From NCBI RefSeq assembly GCF_030253575.1, contig NC_080565.1, positions 12,860,501 through 12,924,500 on the forward strand: a DNA stretch of 64,000 bases, read 5' to 3'. Shown piece after piece: positions 36,301-48,945 of this stretch. The stretch's first letter is position 1, and each line of letters starts with the position of its first letter. The notes beneath the pieces are model-generated. The model made no database searches. It was not told where the DNA came from and worked only from the letters and a program-made list of their open reading frames with translations. Source of the stretch: Rhododendron vialii. Taxonomy: Eukaryota; Streptophyta; Magnoliopsida; Ericales; Ericaceae. The translations under genes and the position numbers were made by a program.

Positions 36301-39300
36301 CAGGATACATGTGATAGAGAGTAAGAATCAGGTACATCAACGTCTTTCGGCTGAAACCAATACAAAAAAAAAGTTAAAAGAAACTCAGAAAGGCATACCA
36401 CTCTTCCTAAGATAATCAAGAATCTGGAACCAATCAACGGTTGCATTCAGCACCTTGATTTGCTACACATATATTCAACTGGAGATGAAGAGTCGGCATC
36501 TGATGACTTCCCAAGATAATCAAGAATCTGGGTCGAAAAATATGAAAATGATTCAGTAACATTAAATTATAGAAATGAAATGGTAAAAAAAAGGTTCAAA
36601 AAAAAAAAAAAAAACACATTTTCCAGCTATTAGTGATAAAAATAACAATTAATGAAAATTGGTGAAAAACAAGACATGAAGGGCTTGTTCAGTTAGGGAT
36701 TGGGATTGGGATTTTGGACTCAAAATTATTACCCTACTCCAACATCCACTCATTACCCCTATCTCCAACCACTACTTTCATTTTTATCTCTATCTCTCTC
36801 CAATCATTACCCTATCTCTCTACCCTAATCATTACAAATTCAAATCCAAAATCCAAATCCAAAAACCTTCAACCGAACAAGCCCGAAGATACCAAGAACT
36901 TGGAAAACCAAACCAGCATTAACTGCAAAACCTTACATAGACATTCTACAAAAAAATAATACATTAATTGATATAGAGATGCAATGGAAATTTTGAGTAG
37001 CAAAATTCTGAACAGGCACGTAGGGATAGAACACAGTAGACTACAAAGCACCTATACCGATACAATATAACAAAGAAACGCTGAAATGGAAGTCCACAAA
37101 AGAAAACAACAGCAGGAACAAAAAAACTTAGCACAACATGGCTCGGACACGACAACAAATAAGTAGGTATCTGCACTTCGTAATTTCTTATTACTCTTTT
37201 CAAACTTTTTGGGTTGATTTCTCTAAGACCACCTCAACTATATGCAAGAATCACCTAACCCCTTTCAACTAAAAGACAAATCAGACAGCCCCCTTAACTA
37301 ATGAAAACTTACATGGCACTAACTCCATTAACGGAAGAGATGAGATTACTTAGACCCTCTCAAATATGTACACAAAATCCTCATCAAATCCTACTTGTTC
37401 ATGGTGTCTCTTCCAAGAAAATGTCAATAAAACGGAAATTTGTAGCACCTCTCTCACATGAGATGGGACCTATACATACATGGGAATATGGGATCCACAT
37501 CATGAGAGAGGGTGTTACAAATAAACGTTGCATGTAAAAATAAAACAAAAATTTGTAACACCTCTCTCACATGAGATGGGACCTATACATACATGGGAGT
37601 ATGGGATCCGCATCATGTGAGAGAGCGTTACAAATAACCGTTGCATTTAAAAAAAAAATTGGTCCCTCCCTCTCTCTCTCTCTCTGGGCGTTACAAAACC
37701 GTTGCATTTTTTAAAAACTCTCTCTCTCTATCTCTCCCCCCCCCCATAATGTGTGTGTACACGTTTGTGTGTGTGTGTGTGTGTGTGTACATTTGCATGG
37801 GATGGGTTCAGGTTGGAAGGGGTTAAATTTGAGATCTTAGGGTATGGAGGCAAGAATTACCTAGCTATTTACAAATTGAGGATTCAGAAAATTGAATTGG
37901 AATGTGAGGGCTTCAGTGTGGAGGACATTAATTGCCCAGTTTTAGAAAATTGAGGTTTTGGTTTGGAGAATTTTTCTAGTACGCTCCTGAGTGGTATGGA
38001 AGCATGATGCTCCCATTAAATATACACCCTTAGATTGAAAAATAGATAGATGACAGCCGTTTGATCAAAACCACCCAGAAAGAGTAAGGTGGATTCGCAA
38101 ACAAAAGATGGTTTTGTGAATTTTCACCAAAAAACATAGTATTACTTTTCACAAAAACAGGTTTACATAACATTTACTAAGGTAACACCTACAATGTTAT
38201 ATGGCTACACTTACTATATAGTCTGACCACACTTACTATCTTTGAGATTTTGGGAATTTATAAATTCGCCTCTTTAAGCTACCACACTACTTTTTCTCTT
38301 TTTGCTAATCATTGGAGAGTGAGCAACCTAAAAAATGGGGAGAGATTTTAAACGCCATGTGGACGCTTTTAAGTTAAGTAACAAGATCCTTCTAAAATGG
38401 GTGCGCTCCCAAGACGGGAGCTTGAATCGACACTCCCAAGATGGGGAGGGAGCTCCCTCCTAACTAAGATGGGAGCTTATCGGCTGTTAATACAGTTATT
38501 CTCTTACTTTTAAGGTAGTAACATTGGGGAAATAAGTATGACTATCATATCAATCAAGAAGTTTTGCAAATTAGAAATATCTAACTTCCATTAATTACCC
38601 TTTAAGATTGGGAAAAATCTCAATAAGTATCACTTTTCCGGCAATGGTTAAGTATTTAAACATATCTTATACATGTATTTATATAATCTATATATGCTAA
38701 ACGCTAAATCATTAGGCTCTTTCACACAGGAATTTCGTACAGTGAAAAGGAAGTTCCTTTTAGGTTTCACATGCCGATTGGCAACTGCTCTATTAGTCTA
38801 TTTCATATCATCCCACCCAGACCTATACACTATTTGACCAACACGCTCCTTAAGCACTCCCAACCTAAGGAACTTCTAGGTGCTTCCGCTCTTGCATCTA
38901 TAAACCGATAGCCACCCTTTAACTTATATCTACGAAACAAACTCACTGAATTCTCTCTCTAAAAATAATACTTCATCAATTTACGAGAAACTGAGATTGG
39001 GAGAGGTTTGCAGATTGCAAGTTGAGATGAAGAGCTAGGTTTCATCACCAAAAAAAAAAAAGGGTTAAAAAAACTGGTATCAAGATACAGTGATCAATCG
39101 TATGCTGGGGCTTTTGTCACAAGTGATAAAAAACTGTTTCGTAAAGGTTTGTTCTCAATAATTGATGTATCTTATGATAAGAATCATGTATCTTATGACT
39201 ATGATAACAAGTGTTGAAGCAGTGAGAGAGAGAGAGAGTAAGCCCCAATCTGCTCTATTTTACAGTACACACAACAGAGGTTTCCATTAAATTACATATT

Positions 39301-40474
39301 CATACTGACTCATAAATGTTAGAGGTGTATAGAAGAAACAAAAACCTATAATAGGGTCAGGTGGGGCGAGAGGTCATATAGAAGAAACAAAAACCTATAA
39401 TAGGGTCAGGTGGGGCGAGAGGTCATATTCCCAACAAACCCCCCCCCCCCCCCCCCCCCCCTTTCCAAAAAAAAAAAGTATCCCAGGCTTATGTCCTCTT
39501 TCCCACCCTACCCAAAACTAATATACAACTCCCAACCCAATGTTCTCAGGGCTAGACAACGGGAAGATGGCTCCGCATAGATCAAGTTAAATATCCATCC
39601 GTAATCAAAGATGAGAATCAACACTCTTCGAATTCAAATTACAAAACTGAATTTGACAGGATACAAAAAAAAAATAGCAAAGGGAAGAAACATCCAGCAA
39701 CAAAAAAAAGGACAAGACTTTTCTCCCTGTTTAGGGGGCTGGTGGGGGGGAGGCAGTGGTGGAAATAAAGTAAATCTCTGTACCAAGGATATGTATAAAA
39801 ACTGGGATTACCTCATGCTCCAAACTGAGAGACAACTTCTTGTCGGTTCCCGTGTGTTTGCCTAGAAATAACATGATACAAAACAATCATGTGTTTTACC
39901 ATCAGGGATAATGAATACATATTTTCCCCACCCACAGAAAAGGTAAACATTTGCAAGTTAACTTACAAGAGTACGCTTCAAGGCATCCTTTGATGGTACG
40001 CTCTCCAAGATCCAGGTGACTTAAGAAATCATTAATACTGGAAAACAAGCCAATCACTACTTCCACAGAAGCAAACCAAACAAGTGAAAAATAAAAAATA
40101 AAAAATCCATGTCCCATTCTTTTGTCCACTGTTCCACATTGGGATGTCCCAATTGTAGCCCATTTTGGAAAGTCAAGATGTTTAATCTCAATAATTTAGT
40201 AAAAAACCTCCTCTCTAAATGGGTGTGAACGCATTTAATAGCGTGAAGAGCATTCTGAATATCCAGCCTGTGTTAGTAGGATACAAAGTATGAACGCAGG
40301 CAACACATGTCCCTTAAAAAGCTGGATTTTTGAGAGTGGACAAGTAGAATGGGAAGGAGGAACTCATTACTCATTGCATCTAATGAGGAGACTAGAAGTT
40401 TATAAATATGCTTTTGTTTCAATTGAATAGTTTAACAGTTACCGGTCAAGAGGAGTGTATTCCAAATACTTCAT
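33306..40474 (-). CDS. MAF1: MAF1, repressor of RNA polymerase III (10 coding exons)
   Basis: Coding exons, 5' to 3': 40443-40474, 39967-40037, 39812-39861, 36454-36527, 36288-36350, 35864-35951, 33938-34000, 33787-33866, 33639-33710, 33306-33387. All introns are GT-AG, all phases join, and the total is 675 nt, giving 224 residues, the usual plant MAF1 length. It starts MKYLEYTPLDRINDFLSHL and ends GEIFDDMDI. Family motifs: LGERTIKGCLEAYSC, YPDFDFS, YSYNPDSDADPFLERG and WSFTFFFYNRKLKR (usually WSFN). MAF1 binds Pol III in the nucleus and shuts down tRNA and 5S transcription under stress; phosphorylation through TOR-type signalling controls it in known systems. The introns hold MITEs, a tRNA-like relic and other repeats, yet the exons are undamaged, so the gene looks functional. 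Confidence 0.95.
36087..36170 (-). repeat. Class II tRNA-like relic (Ser-GGA-like or tRNA-derived SINE head)
   Basis: On the minus strand GGGAGTGTTGTCAAAAGG leads into ACAGT-TCGGAGA-ACTGT, a 5 bp stem with a 7 nt loop (anticodon GGA by position). A long variable-arm-like TGCTCTTAGAGGAGC and a T-arm GAGAG-TTCAAGT-CTCTC follow. The acceptor stem and D-arm pair poorly, so it is probably a tRNA pseudogene or SINE head, not a working tRNA. It lies in the MAF1 intron 35952-36287. Confidence 0.45.
36681..36884. mobile_element. MITE with GGGCTTGTTCRGTT TIR
   Basis: The left end GGGCTTGTTCAGTT and right end AACCGAACAAGCCC are inverted repeats. A 3 bp GAA flanks both sides (36678-36680 and 36885-36887). 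At 204 bp and non-coding, it sits in the 3.3 kb MAF1 intron 36528-39811. Confidence 0.7.
37438..37650. repeat. Tandem pair of small palindromic units
   Basis: Two copies about 111 bp apart each have the left arm TTTGTARCACCTCTCTCACA and a right arm close to its complement (TGAGAGAG then GTTACAAAT). GAGATGGGACCTATACATAC lies in between. A partial third copy follows at about 37685. Each unit is a mini-MITE of about 90 bp. Confidence 0.75.
39331..39428. repeat. Perfect 2 x 49 bp tandem duplication
   Basis: The 49 bp unit starting AGAAGAAACAAAAACCTATA is repeated without mismatch at 39331-39379 and 39380-39428, then a poly-C run (39439-39462) follows. Identity suggests a very recent event. It lies in a MAF1 intron. 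Confidence 0.95.
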
Positions 40475-42634
40475 GATCAATGTATCAAAAGAAACGACAA
40501 CTTTGATATGGTTGGTAGCCTTCTGCACTAATGGTCTTTCTAGATGTCCTGCGTGCAAAATAAAACCCCTGATGACTAAAGGTCACAAGCTTTTGCATGT
40601 CATGAAAGTCAAACATAGAGTTACACATGGCCATTATATGCTCTCTTCCGCTGTATATGATAATGACAAAATGACGAATTTAGGTTAACCAACACCGAGT
40701 ACTCCACAGTGATGAAGAGTATGCAACAGACCCGTGTACGAATCCCATAGTGATGAGGGCAGGACGATCGAAGATAATACAGAAAGAACTCAAGATTTAA
40801 CCATGCGGCCATGCCTAAGGACCCATAGATAACCCCACACCTAACTAAAGGTATTCCCGTACCAATACAGCACTCAAAATTTATGTTATTCCATCTATTG
40901 AACCACCACTTTGTTTCCAACTTGAGGAAAGGAGGATAATAGAAAAGAATGATTTTTCCACCACCTCCATTTGGTTCTTAGCAGGAAAAGGGAAATGAAA
41001 AGGAAGAAAAGCCTACGACAAATAGAAGAAAGTTTCTTCCCCTCTCTTTTCTTTCCATATCTTGTACTCGCTTTTTTAAATATTTGCATGATTAGGCTTA
41101 CTTACAAAGGAGATACAGACACGTATTAGGCTTACGGAATAGATACATACTTGATAGGCATGTTAAGAGTATGAAAAATCATTAGTGTAATATTCTTAAA
41201 ACATGAAGACTGATTGTCCAATAACTGGAGTGAACTGAAACCCGTTACAGTGATTATCTTGATCAGGTTGTGCCTGGCTAAAAAAGGAATGTTGAGAAGG
41301 ATATGCCCAATAAGACTTTGCGAGAGAGAATTAGAAACAAAAGCGTTCACGAAATGGTAGGGGTAGCACTGAAAGTCTGATAGTAATCGAAGATAAGATG
41401 TGAGAGAATAAATTAAGATGGTTCGGACATAACCATCGTAGATCGGTCGATGTGGTAGTTAGGTGGAGTGATATGGCAACAGTAGATGGTAGCGCACTAA
41501 CAGAGGGTAGATCAAAGTTGACTTCAGAGGTGGTAGCTAGAAAAGACATATTTCTTGGATATCACGCAACACAATGTCCTCGACAGAGATCAATAGAGAC
41601 AGCCGATGCATGGGGTCATTAAGTGAGAGATCTTCCTTGACCCCAATTAACTAGGACCCAAGGCTAAGTTTGGTTTGTTCTTTCTCTATCACATTAACTA
41701 AATTTGTAACCCACCCCAAAACTAAGTCCCCAATCAGAGTTGCTAAATGAAGAAACTACTCTAGCTCAATTTTTGCTTGACTCGGTAAAAGTTGTTCAAG
41801 ATTGACTTGTTACATAAACCAACCAAGTCTGAACACACTTTTAAATTTCCAAAATTGTTGAAAACAAGCTTGAAACGAACCACTACTCATGTCACCGAAC
41901 TCATAATTTCCTAAAAAAGAAACAAGGAAATTCAAGCTGGGCCCGTGATCAACTTAATTAAAGCTCATATGGGGTCGAGTAGAGTCTCTAGAACGGGAAA
42001 AAAAAAAACTACACAGTATACATACTTTTTAAGCTCACCAAATTTGAAAATCCCACTACTAAACTCGACTCGTTCGCAGTCCTAATCCCAATGGAAGAAC
42101 ATTATTATTACGTTGTCACTTCACAAGCCAAAGCTGAAATAAATTCCTAAACTTTTCCTTTCCAAACTCTCAGACTGGTATGTTACAAAATCTGATACCA
42201 CGTACCCTATATAAACTCCAAATTCTTACTAATAGATAGTACTATGGCCAAATGCAAAAAAGTAACACCAGAGATTTCTGATTTCCCAAACTGGTCGATT
42301 ATCCCGAATCAACAACCGTCCAAATGCTTCGAACTCCTTGATTCCCCCATATACAATTTCTTCCGTGAATTACAAATACAAATCTAATCATTACGCGACA
42401 ACCTAAGATCCAAAAAACCCCATCTAAGATCGCAGTCATAAATCAAACTATCAGAATACATCAAACAAAACTTCATCCAATAACATCAATAATATGAAGA
42501 CAACATCAGCATTTGTAAATCTCACTAGCATCATAACACGATATCATCGATAACTGCACACCTATATGAATATCAAAACTGAACCAAGGGGTAGAAATTA
42601 GAGTCGATTACAACTTACCTAGGCACCAAGCGGG

Positions 42635-42669
<35 letters not shown>

Positions 42670-42700
42670 TTGTAAATTATGGTTGGGTGCTCCGGTGGAA
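40443..42700 (-). promoter_or_regulatory. MAF1 leader exon, first intron and promoter-proximal region
   Basis: On the minus strand a (CT)n tract (complement of 42639-42667) precedes CCCCGCTTGGTGCCTAG and a strong donor GTAAGTTG at 42618. A matching acceptor TTAGTGCAG lies at about 40523, 48 bp before the ATG. A non-coding leader exon ending at 42619 and a 2.1 kb 5' UTR intron are therefore likely. The CT tract in the leader is common in plant genes. Confidence 0.6.
41316..41646 (+). mobile_element. RTE-type LINE 3'-end remnant
   Basis: Degenerate plus-strand frames read IRNKSVHEMVGVAL, then MRENKLRWFGH, RRSVDVVVRWSD, GRSKLTSEVVARKD. These match, from memory, the C-terminal tail of plant RTE reverse transcriptases (MRENRLRWFGHV..., GRPKLTWEEVVRKD). 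Frame changes and stops show it is old. It lies antisense in the MAF1 leader intron. Confidence 0.6.
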
Positions 42701-43164
42701 GGAAACGATCGGTGGGTGAATAATTTGAGCCCTAAATTCGAATATTCGGTTCGTCTTCTTCTGTTGCTCTGAGTCTGGGATGTGATTTGATTGGTTGCTA
42801 ACTTGCTATTGTGATGGACGGATGGAGGAGGGGGAAATTATGCGGTGCTTCTGAGGTGTACCAACAGCTTCTGGATTGTGCAGATCTAGTGGAACAGCGA
42901 GAGTTGGCTTTCCAGCATCGAACGGATGAGAAGCCAGACTTTTTTTGAACCGGTCAAGTCACAGCACAGGATGAACTGTATTCGGATTTGGAATGGAATG
43001 GACTGGACAGAATATGGGCTTTTGGAATGGACTGGGCCAACCCGGTTTTTTTTATGAAAAACCGCCGAAGCTTCTTTTCTTTCACAGACTCTGCACAAAT
43101 GTTTACTATTAGTTCTAGGGTTCTGATTTTGGAGCTCCAATTTTCTTTATCAAAAATTCTAACA

Positions 43165-43370
43165 GCAGAGACGATTTGCAGAGAACAACGCATTAGGCCC
43201 TATTTCGGTTCCCGAAATTTCGCCCCTATGAATCCAAAAGTAATACTTACCGATATCCGCTGGAGCTGATTTTTTACAGGGCCCCATAAAAATAATATTC
43301 AAAAATTTATGGACCCAAAATGGGGCCAAACGCGTTTTTCTCTGCGTGATTCTCTGCAAATCATCTCTGC
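43165..43370. mobile_element. MITE with GCAGAGAYGATTTGCAGAGA TIR
   Basis: The left end GCAGAGACGATTTGCAGAGA pairs with the complement of the right end GCAGAGATGATTTGCAGAGA (one mismatch in 20). CGCA and GGCCC also recur inside both arms. The unit is 206 bp and non-coding. Confidence 0.75.
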
Positions 43371-43524
43371 GGATAACAGGGTTTTTTTAATCATTTTTAT
43401 ACATAGGCACTCTACTTTTTGCTCCCATCAGTTTTTTTTTTTTTAATTATTATCCGCTTGTCCCCATCAAGTGAAGTTCCTAATTTATTATTCTACTTTA
43501 AACCAACCCCCACCCATCCAAACC

Positions 43525-43744
43525 GAGTGCAATTTTGTTCAACTTTCTTAAAGGGAGTGAACATTACTCTTATTTTATTGGTTAAAATGGTGTTGATCCC
43601 ACCACAAAGTGATGTCATACTTACCATGCAATACACTTTTTGGTAAGTATGACATCACTTTGTAGTGGAATCCACACTATTTCAACCAATATGAAGGAGA
43701 GTAATATTCACCCTCTTAAGTGGAGGGTGAACAAAACTCAACTC
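43525..43744. mobile_element. Foldback MITE (about 220 bp)
   Basis: The arms meet near 43628: left CAAAGTGATGTCATACTTAC, right GTAAGTATGACATCACTTTG. The outer arms TTTTGTTCAAC and GTGAACAAAA also pair. A poly-C and (CT)n run follows at 43778-43812. Confidence 0.8.
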
Positions 43745-44439
43745 CCCCAGACCAATCCCCAACACTCCCCCCACCCCCCCCCCCCCCCCCCCGCTCTCTC
43801 TCTCTCTCTCTCCATTAGGCTCAATTTGGATGATCGGAATCTTCAACAGAAATAGAAATGTGATTACTATGAATCAAATTCTTAAAAATTTTATTGAGTG
43901 GGAATAGGAATATGATTACTAGGAATGAAATTCATAAGAATACAATACCTGAAGTAATTTCATTCCAGTTTGGATTAATTCAGTAATCTTATGCAGGAAT
44001 CAATTTTTTTATAAATTTATCAAAGTCAATATTTCCTCTTTTTATTTATTGAGCCAGGAATCTAAAATTCTCATGGGGTAAAAGAGAGATCAGATTCTCA
44101 CTCATTCTGGTAATGTGATTCTTAGTCGGATGTGTCGTTAGGAATCACAATCCTATTCCTGTCTCTCCCAAACATGGAAATCCTGAGAGCGTGGCGTCAC
44201 CTTTCTTTTCCTGTTCCTTCCAAACGTCGGAATCATAGAATTATGGAGTCACTTCTCTGTAGAAACTCGTATTTTCAGAAAATATTTAAAGGTTTATAAA
44301 TATCGAAAATTGGGGATAATAGGAAAGTGTGTGATTATTTGATTTGGAGTTTAAAGTGATAGAATAGAAATTGGAAGGAGTGAATGTGTCATTTGTTTTT
44401 TGTATTAGTGTGTGTGTGGATATATATATATACACACAC
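43745..44439. other. Non-coding stretch
   Basis: Poly-C/(CT)n at 43778-43812, then A+T-rich sequence with several GGAATC/GATTCC motifs (43830-44240) that may be a diverged repeat. No gene. Confidence 0.4.
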
Positions 44440-44759
44440 ACTCTGGATCCCTCGAGGGATCCCGGACCGCTGTTTGGTGCGGTCCTCTGTTCTCAGCCCT
44501 TGGATTTAATCCATGGGCCACGGAAAGAAAGGGCATAAAAAAATGCACAAATTACACTTTCCCCCCTCTTTGGTTCATTTCACACTTGCCCTTTAATGTT
44601 TTTCACGCAGAGGCTTGGAGAGAGAGAGAGAGAGAGAGAGAGAAAGAATCAGGGAAGAGAAGAAGAACGCGGACGAACGAAGAAGAATGACGACGACGAC
44701 GACGACGAACGAAGAACACAAGAACGACTGAAGGTCTCTCACTCTCTTTGGTTCGATTC

Positions 44760-44817
<58 letters not shown>
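44760..44817. repeat. (CT)n microsatellite in the MULE-2 left arm
   Basis: About 26 CT units. A (GA)n tract occurs earlier in the same arm at 44620-44643. Confidence 0.95.
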
Positions 44818-44819
<2 letters not shown>

Positions 44820-45344
44820 CTGTACGAGAACCAAAAATCCTAATCCTTGTGTTTGAACACAGGAGAACGAAGAACGAAATCGATAGTTGACGAAGGGCTG
44901 GACAATCGATCCAGTAGAAGAAGAACGAACCACATCACCAAGGTCTCTCTCTCTCTCGATTATTAGGGGGGGTTTTTTTCCAAACCAGTTTAGGGCTTTT
45001 TTTTTTGTTCTAACCCTTGATTCACTGCTGTTGTTGATATTCCTCTCGATCTGCTTCGAACCAGAGAGAAGGCCAAATTAGGGCAAAACGGTTCTCGATC
45101 TGGTGGATAATCATTGACTATATATTTTCAGCTTTAGTTCATAACTTTTTTTTTCTAATTTTTTTTCCCTAATTTGGAATGGTAATAGCACATTTTCCCA
45201 AAAAAAAAAACACTCAACTCAAGTAAGACTGCTTAAAAAAACCGGTTCTCGATCTGGTTGTCAATACATGTAGAACTTTTTGATTTTCTTAGCTCTTCGC
45301 ATTTTATTAAATTTGTGCTATAGAGGTCAAGTTTTTCCAAAGCC

Positions 45345-46237
45345 ATGGATTCTTCATCTTCAACAAGCACAAATGCAATGATGTCTATCTTACAAAAAGT
45401 TGAGAAGACCTATATGTAGCCTAAATTTGAGCTCCGTAGTCAGTATGAATTTGTGATGTTAATTGGAATAGATGCTCAGGGGAGTGTTGTCTTACACCTT
45501 CAAATTGATAATGGAACTTGTAAATTTTAACACTTGAAAGGATTCGTGCTGATGGGAGAACCAGTTGAACAATAAGTCACTCTTCTTCTAGTGGTCGTTA
45601 GGGCATACAAACATTATGCTTGGCTTATTTTTTATTTCTTATTTTCTTCTAAATTCTAATGCAATTATTTTTCTCAGAGCATTGTTGGAAAGACAAAAGT
45701 CAAAACCTACATGACTAAATATTCTACTTTATGGTTCTCATTGCATTGTAATTATTTTCCTTGTGCTGAGATAATGACCGCAATAAGTGCTTGAATGTAC
45801 AGTTGCTAATTTTCACTCTTTGAGTTTGGTTCCAGTGAAATGTATACCTAATTTTTGGTTTTTGATTGATTAATGTAGAAGCCGAATGGTTGTTCCTTTT
45901 TTACATGGTATGACCCCCCCTACTTGTGTTAGAGGAATGGATTCTGGAAGGCATATGTCAAGAAAATTGGTCAAATTGCAGGCTGAAAATGAAGAGCTTT
46001 TAAGGAAAATGAAACAATGGCGATGAATTGAGGAATTGATGAACTCAAATGAGAGTGTGGCCAAAAAAGTTCAGAGATATTGAAGAGAAATGAGGAGTTG
46101 GTGAAGTCATAACATTGTCTGGAGCCAAAGCGTTGAAGCTCCAGCTTTTGTTGATTGTTATGTTAGTTATGGGCTTTGCCATTTTTTTTGGGGGTTTCAG
46201 GTTTGTGAACAAAGGAAACACATTGTTCTTGCAATAA
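45345..46237 (+). pseudogene. GRF zinc finger / coiled-coil / membrane-tail protein (MULE-2 accessory gene)
   Basis: A start MDSSSSTSTNAMMSILQKVE at 45345 resembles the Ser-rich N-terminus of GRF proteins. About 500 bp later, after a probable intron, comes CSFFTWYDPP, the end of a GRF finger. Then follow GRHMSRKLVKLQAENEELLR (coiled coil) and a C-terminal hydrophobic tail (LKLQLLLIVMLVMGFAIFF) before the TAA at 46235. The layout matches the relic at 6595-7048. Frame changes and stops break it, and the first half of the finger is not recognisable. It lies just inside the left TIR of MULE-2, in the orientation seen in MULE-1. Confidence 0.65.
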
Positions 46238-46239
46238 GG

Positions 46240-48300
46240 TCTTAGTTGTAACATTTGCAATTTATTTAGGCTTGAAATTGAATACAGATTATGTCAAAGA
46301 CAGTTGATTCCAAACAGAATGATTTATATGCTATTTCCATTTTTTGCACAAATCATCCATTCTATTTGGTACTCTCTCAGGTGCTGCAATGAACTTTGTT
46401 TGCCTAGATTGAAAGTGCCATATCAAACTGAAAGTGCCCTATCAAAGTTTGTAGGTGGTGTTGGTGTAAAACTGTACGTGGGAAATGCCATGATTCTTAC
46501 TTAATGCTACTTGGTCTTGCACTCATACATAATTGAAATGTGGGGGCAAGCACACAGTGTCTATCTCTCCTACATAAATCCAGAGAACACTTTCTCTCCT
46601 CTCCTATTTTCCAGAAAAGCCAACAGTTTTGCAACACCCAGAAATCAACTCTCCAAAAGATGTGTGCAACACCCAACCGTAATACAGAAATGGTGGTGGT
46701 TGTGCTTCTTGAAGTGTTAAGTACACAAAGTTACAGAACTGAACAAAATTTCAATTAAAGGGCTGTCGAAAAGCCAATTACAAGCATCAAACTAGCAAAT
46801 ATTAACTGAAACAAGAACAACATATATAGCTCAAATGGCCATAAGTCTAGCCCGTTACACACAATGCAGAGAATCACTTGGTACCTCAATCTACAAAAGG
46901 AAAGCTCTTATAAGTTTACACACAATGTAGAGAATCACTTGGCACAACCTGTAACTATTTTGCAAACCATCTGGTGGTGTTATTTGCTACTACTCCTACA
47001 TAGTCTTTACAATGGAAAAAAATTTGATAGACACAGCTCACTCCCCCTTCCCCATTAGGATCCTTGGACAGTCTATGATCCTGTTTCCATCAAAGTCGAC
47101 ACGCACGACTATTTGATAGAGCTGACGGTTCTCGATTTGTCGTCCTCCTCCACGACCACGCCTGTCTTGTAAAACCTCCATTTGGTTGGATTCCTGTAAG
47201 AAAAAAAAAGAAAGAGGATATGGGTCTTGTGAGTTGTGACTAAGATTCATACTAACAAAAGTAATATGAAATAACAAGATACTAATATGTACTAATATGA
47301 AATAACATGAATCCATGGCTTTGGAAAAACTTGACCTCTATAGCAATGCGAAGAGCTAAGAAAATCAAAAAGTTCTACATGTATTGACAACCAAATCCCA
47401 AAATCGGGATCACCACTTCCATTGTTACCCGAACTACTTCCTTCCATGAAATGAGTTGCTTTCATTATGGTTGTTCTTCTGCTGGAGGGGATTCTCCTCC
47501 TATAATGTAACAATTGGCCACTCTATGATACTCAAAACAATTAAAGGTTTCGACAAAACACCTAAGATCAATGGTCGAGGCAATCTATAAAGCAGATAAC
47601 AAAACATAGTTTTTTCACTTCATCTCAGCCACCATATTCAAGGAGACTAAAAACAAGCCTGGGCCTAGAGGGTAGTCAGGACCTAGTACCAAATGTTTCC
47701 ATTCTTCTTTTATTAAGTACATCCAAGTAGGGACGCCGATGGAGCTTAAGAATTCAAGCAAATTAACCACAGTTAATATTATTTCCTAAAATGTGTGGGC
47801 AAATCATGGAAGGATATGGATGTGTGGGTTTTTAATTTCCTGTTGCTACCCGGGGATTAACTGTTCCTCCTGCTTGACCAAATGATTCTGTGCCTTCATT
47901 TACAATGTAAATCAAAACTGTATTCTGATGCTGCAACAAGGAAAAATTAAGACTTTTTAATCAATAAAGTATACATTTGTTATGTTACTGATTGAACTTA
48001 GGTTCATTTTCAAGAAAAACGAAGCATACATTGTACATTCTGTAAAAAGTGCAGAATAAGAATAAAAAGAAACATATCTACAGCACTTGTATCTACAGAT
48101 ACTAAAAAGATGCCAAGCCAAAAAATCTCGGCAGCAACCAAAGAGGAGATATGGTGCATAACTTTTCTTATCTTGAGTTCTATTGACCTAATTTCCACAG
48201 CAAATTTGGATCTTCATGTCCAATCCTTTTGTTAGGAAACAATGTCAACCACGGTATAACACGGATTAAAGCGTGGCATAAGAACACTAACCCTAAAATC
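46240..48300. other. MULE-2 interior without recognisable gene
   Basis: Short minus-strand frames at 47038-47316 (MEVLQDRRGRGGGRQIENRQ) and 47292-47513 (MKATHFMEGSSSGNNGSGDP) are followed by splice-like sites, but no family is recognised. A local duplication with AATCACTTGG occurs at 46870-46945. The transposase seen in MULE-1 is absent. Confidence 0.45.
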
Positions 48301-48895
48301 AAAATCATCGTTCAAAAAAAGCCCTTTTTGTGGTTCGAGTAAAAAAAAAATCCGTTTTGGTTTTGCAGAAAATGCAGAGATAGCTAGGTTCGAATCAGCA
48401 AGAAAAGCCCTAATTTTTTCTGATTCTGAACTGGTTTTTGCTGATTTCGAAAGGGTCTCGAATCCTAACCAGATTTTTCGAGAGAGATACCTTGGTGGAT
48501 GCAGGATTGCGTAAGATTTCTGGCTTCAATCTTCGTCGTTCGTCTTCATTCTTCATCTCCTTTTCGTTCGTTATTCGAAATTGAAACCCTAACAAAAAAA
48601 AAAAAAAACCTAATTTCTTAGATAGAGAACGATCCAAAGAGACAGAGAGAGAGAGAGATTAGAGAATCCAAACCCTAACAAAAAAAATCTATAGTTTCCC
48701 CAATTTTTTGAAAGAAATGAAACCCTAATCGAATGGGAACAAAGCCCTAACCAGAATTTTTTTTTTTCCTGAGAGAGACCTCAGTGGATGCTGGCCGTTC
48801 GTATTCGTTCTTCTTCTCCTCTTCGCTCTTCGTCGTTCGTCCTATAAAAAAAAAACCTAATTTCTGAGAAATTTCTTCCGGTCTAGATTTTTCGA

Positions 48896-48900
<5 letters not shown>

Positions 48901-48942
<42 letters not shown>
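48901..48942. repeat. (GA)n microsatellite in the MULE-2 right arm
   Basis: About 21 GA units, the inverted counterpart of the (CT)n tract in the left arm. Confidence 0.95.

Positions 48943-48945
<3 letters not shown>

Noticed and set aside
47038-47513. Short minus-strand frames in MULE-2 as a possible second gene
   Set aside because: They have no known domain and overlap the inverted block shared with the left arm; kept only as a note on the interior.
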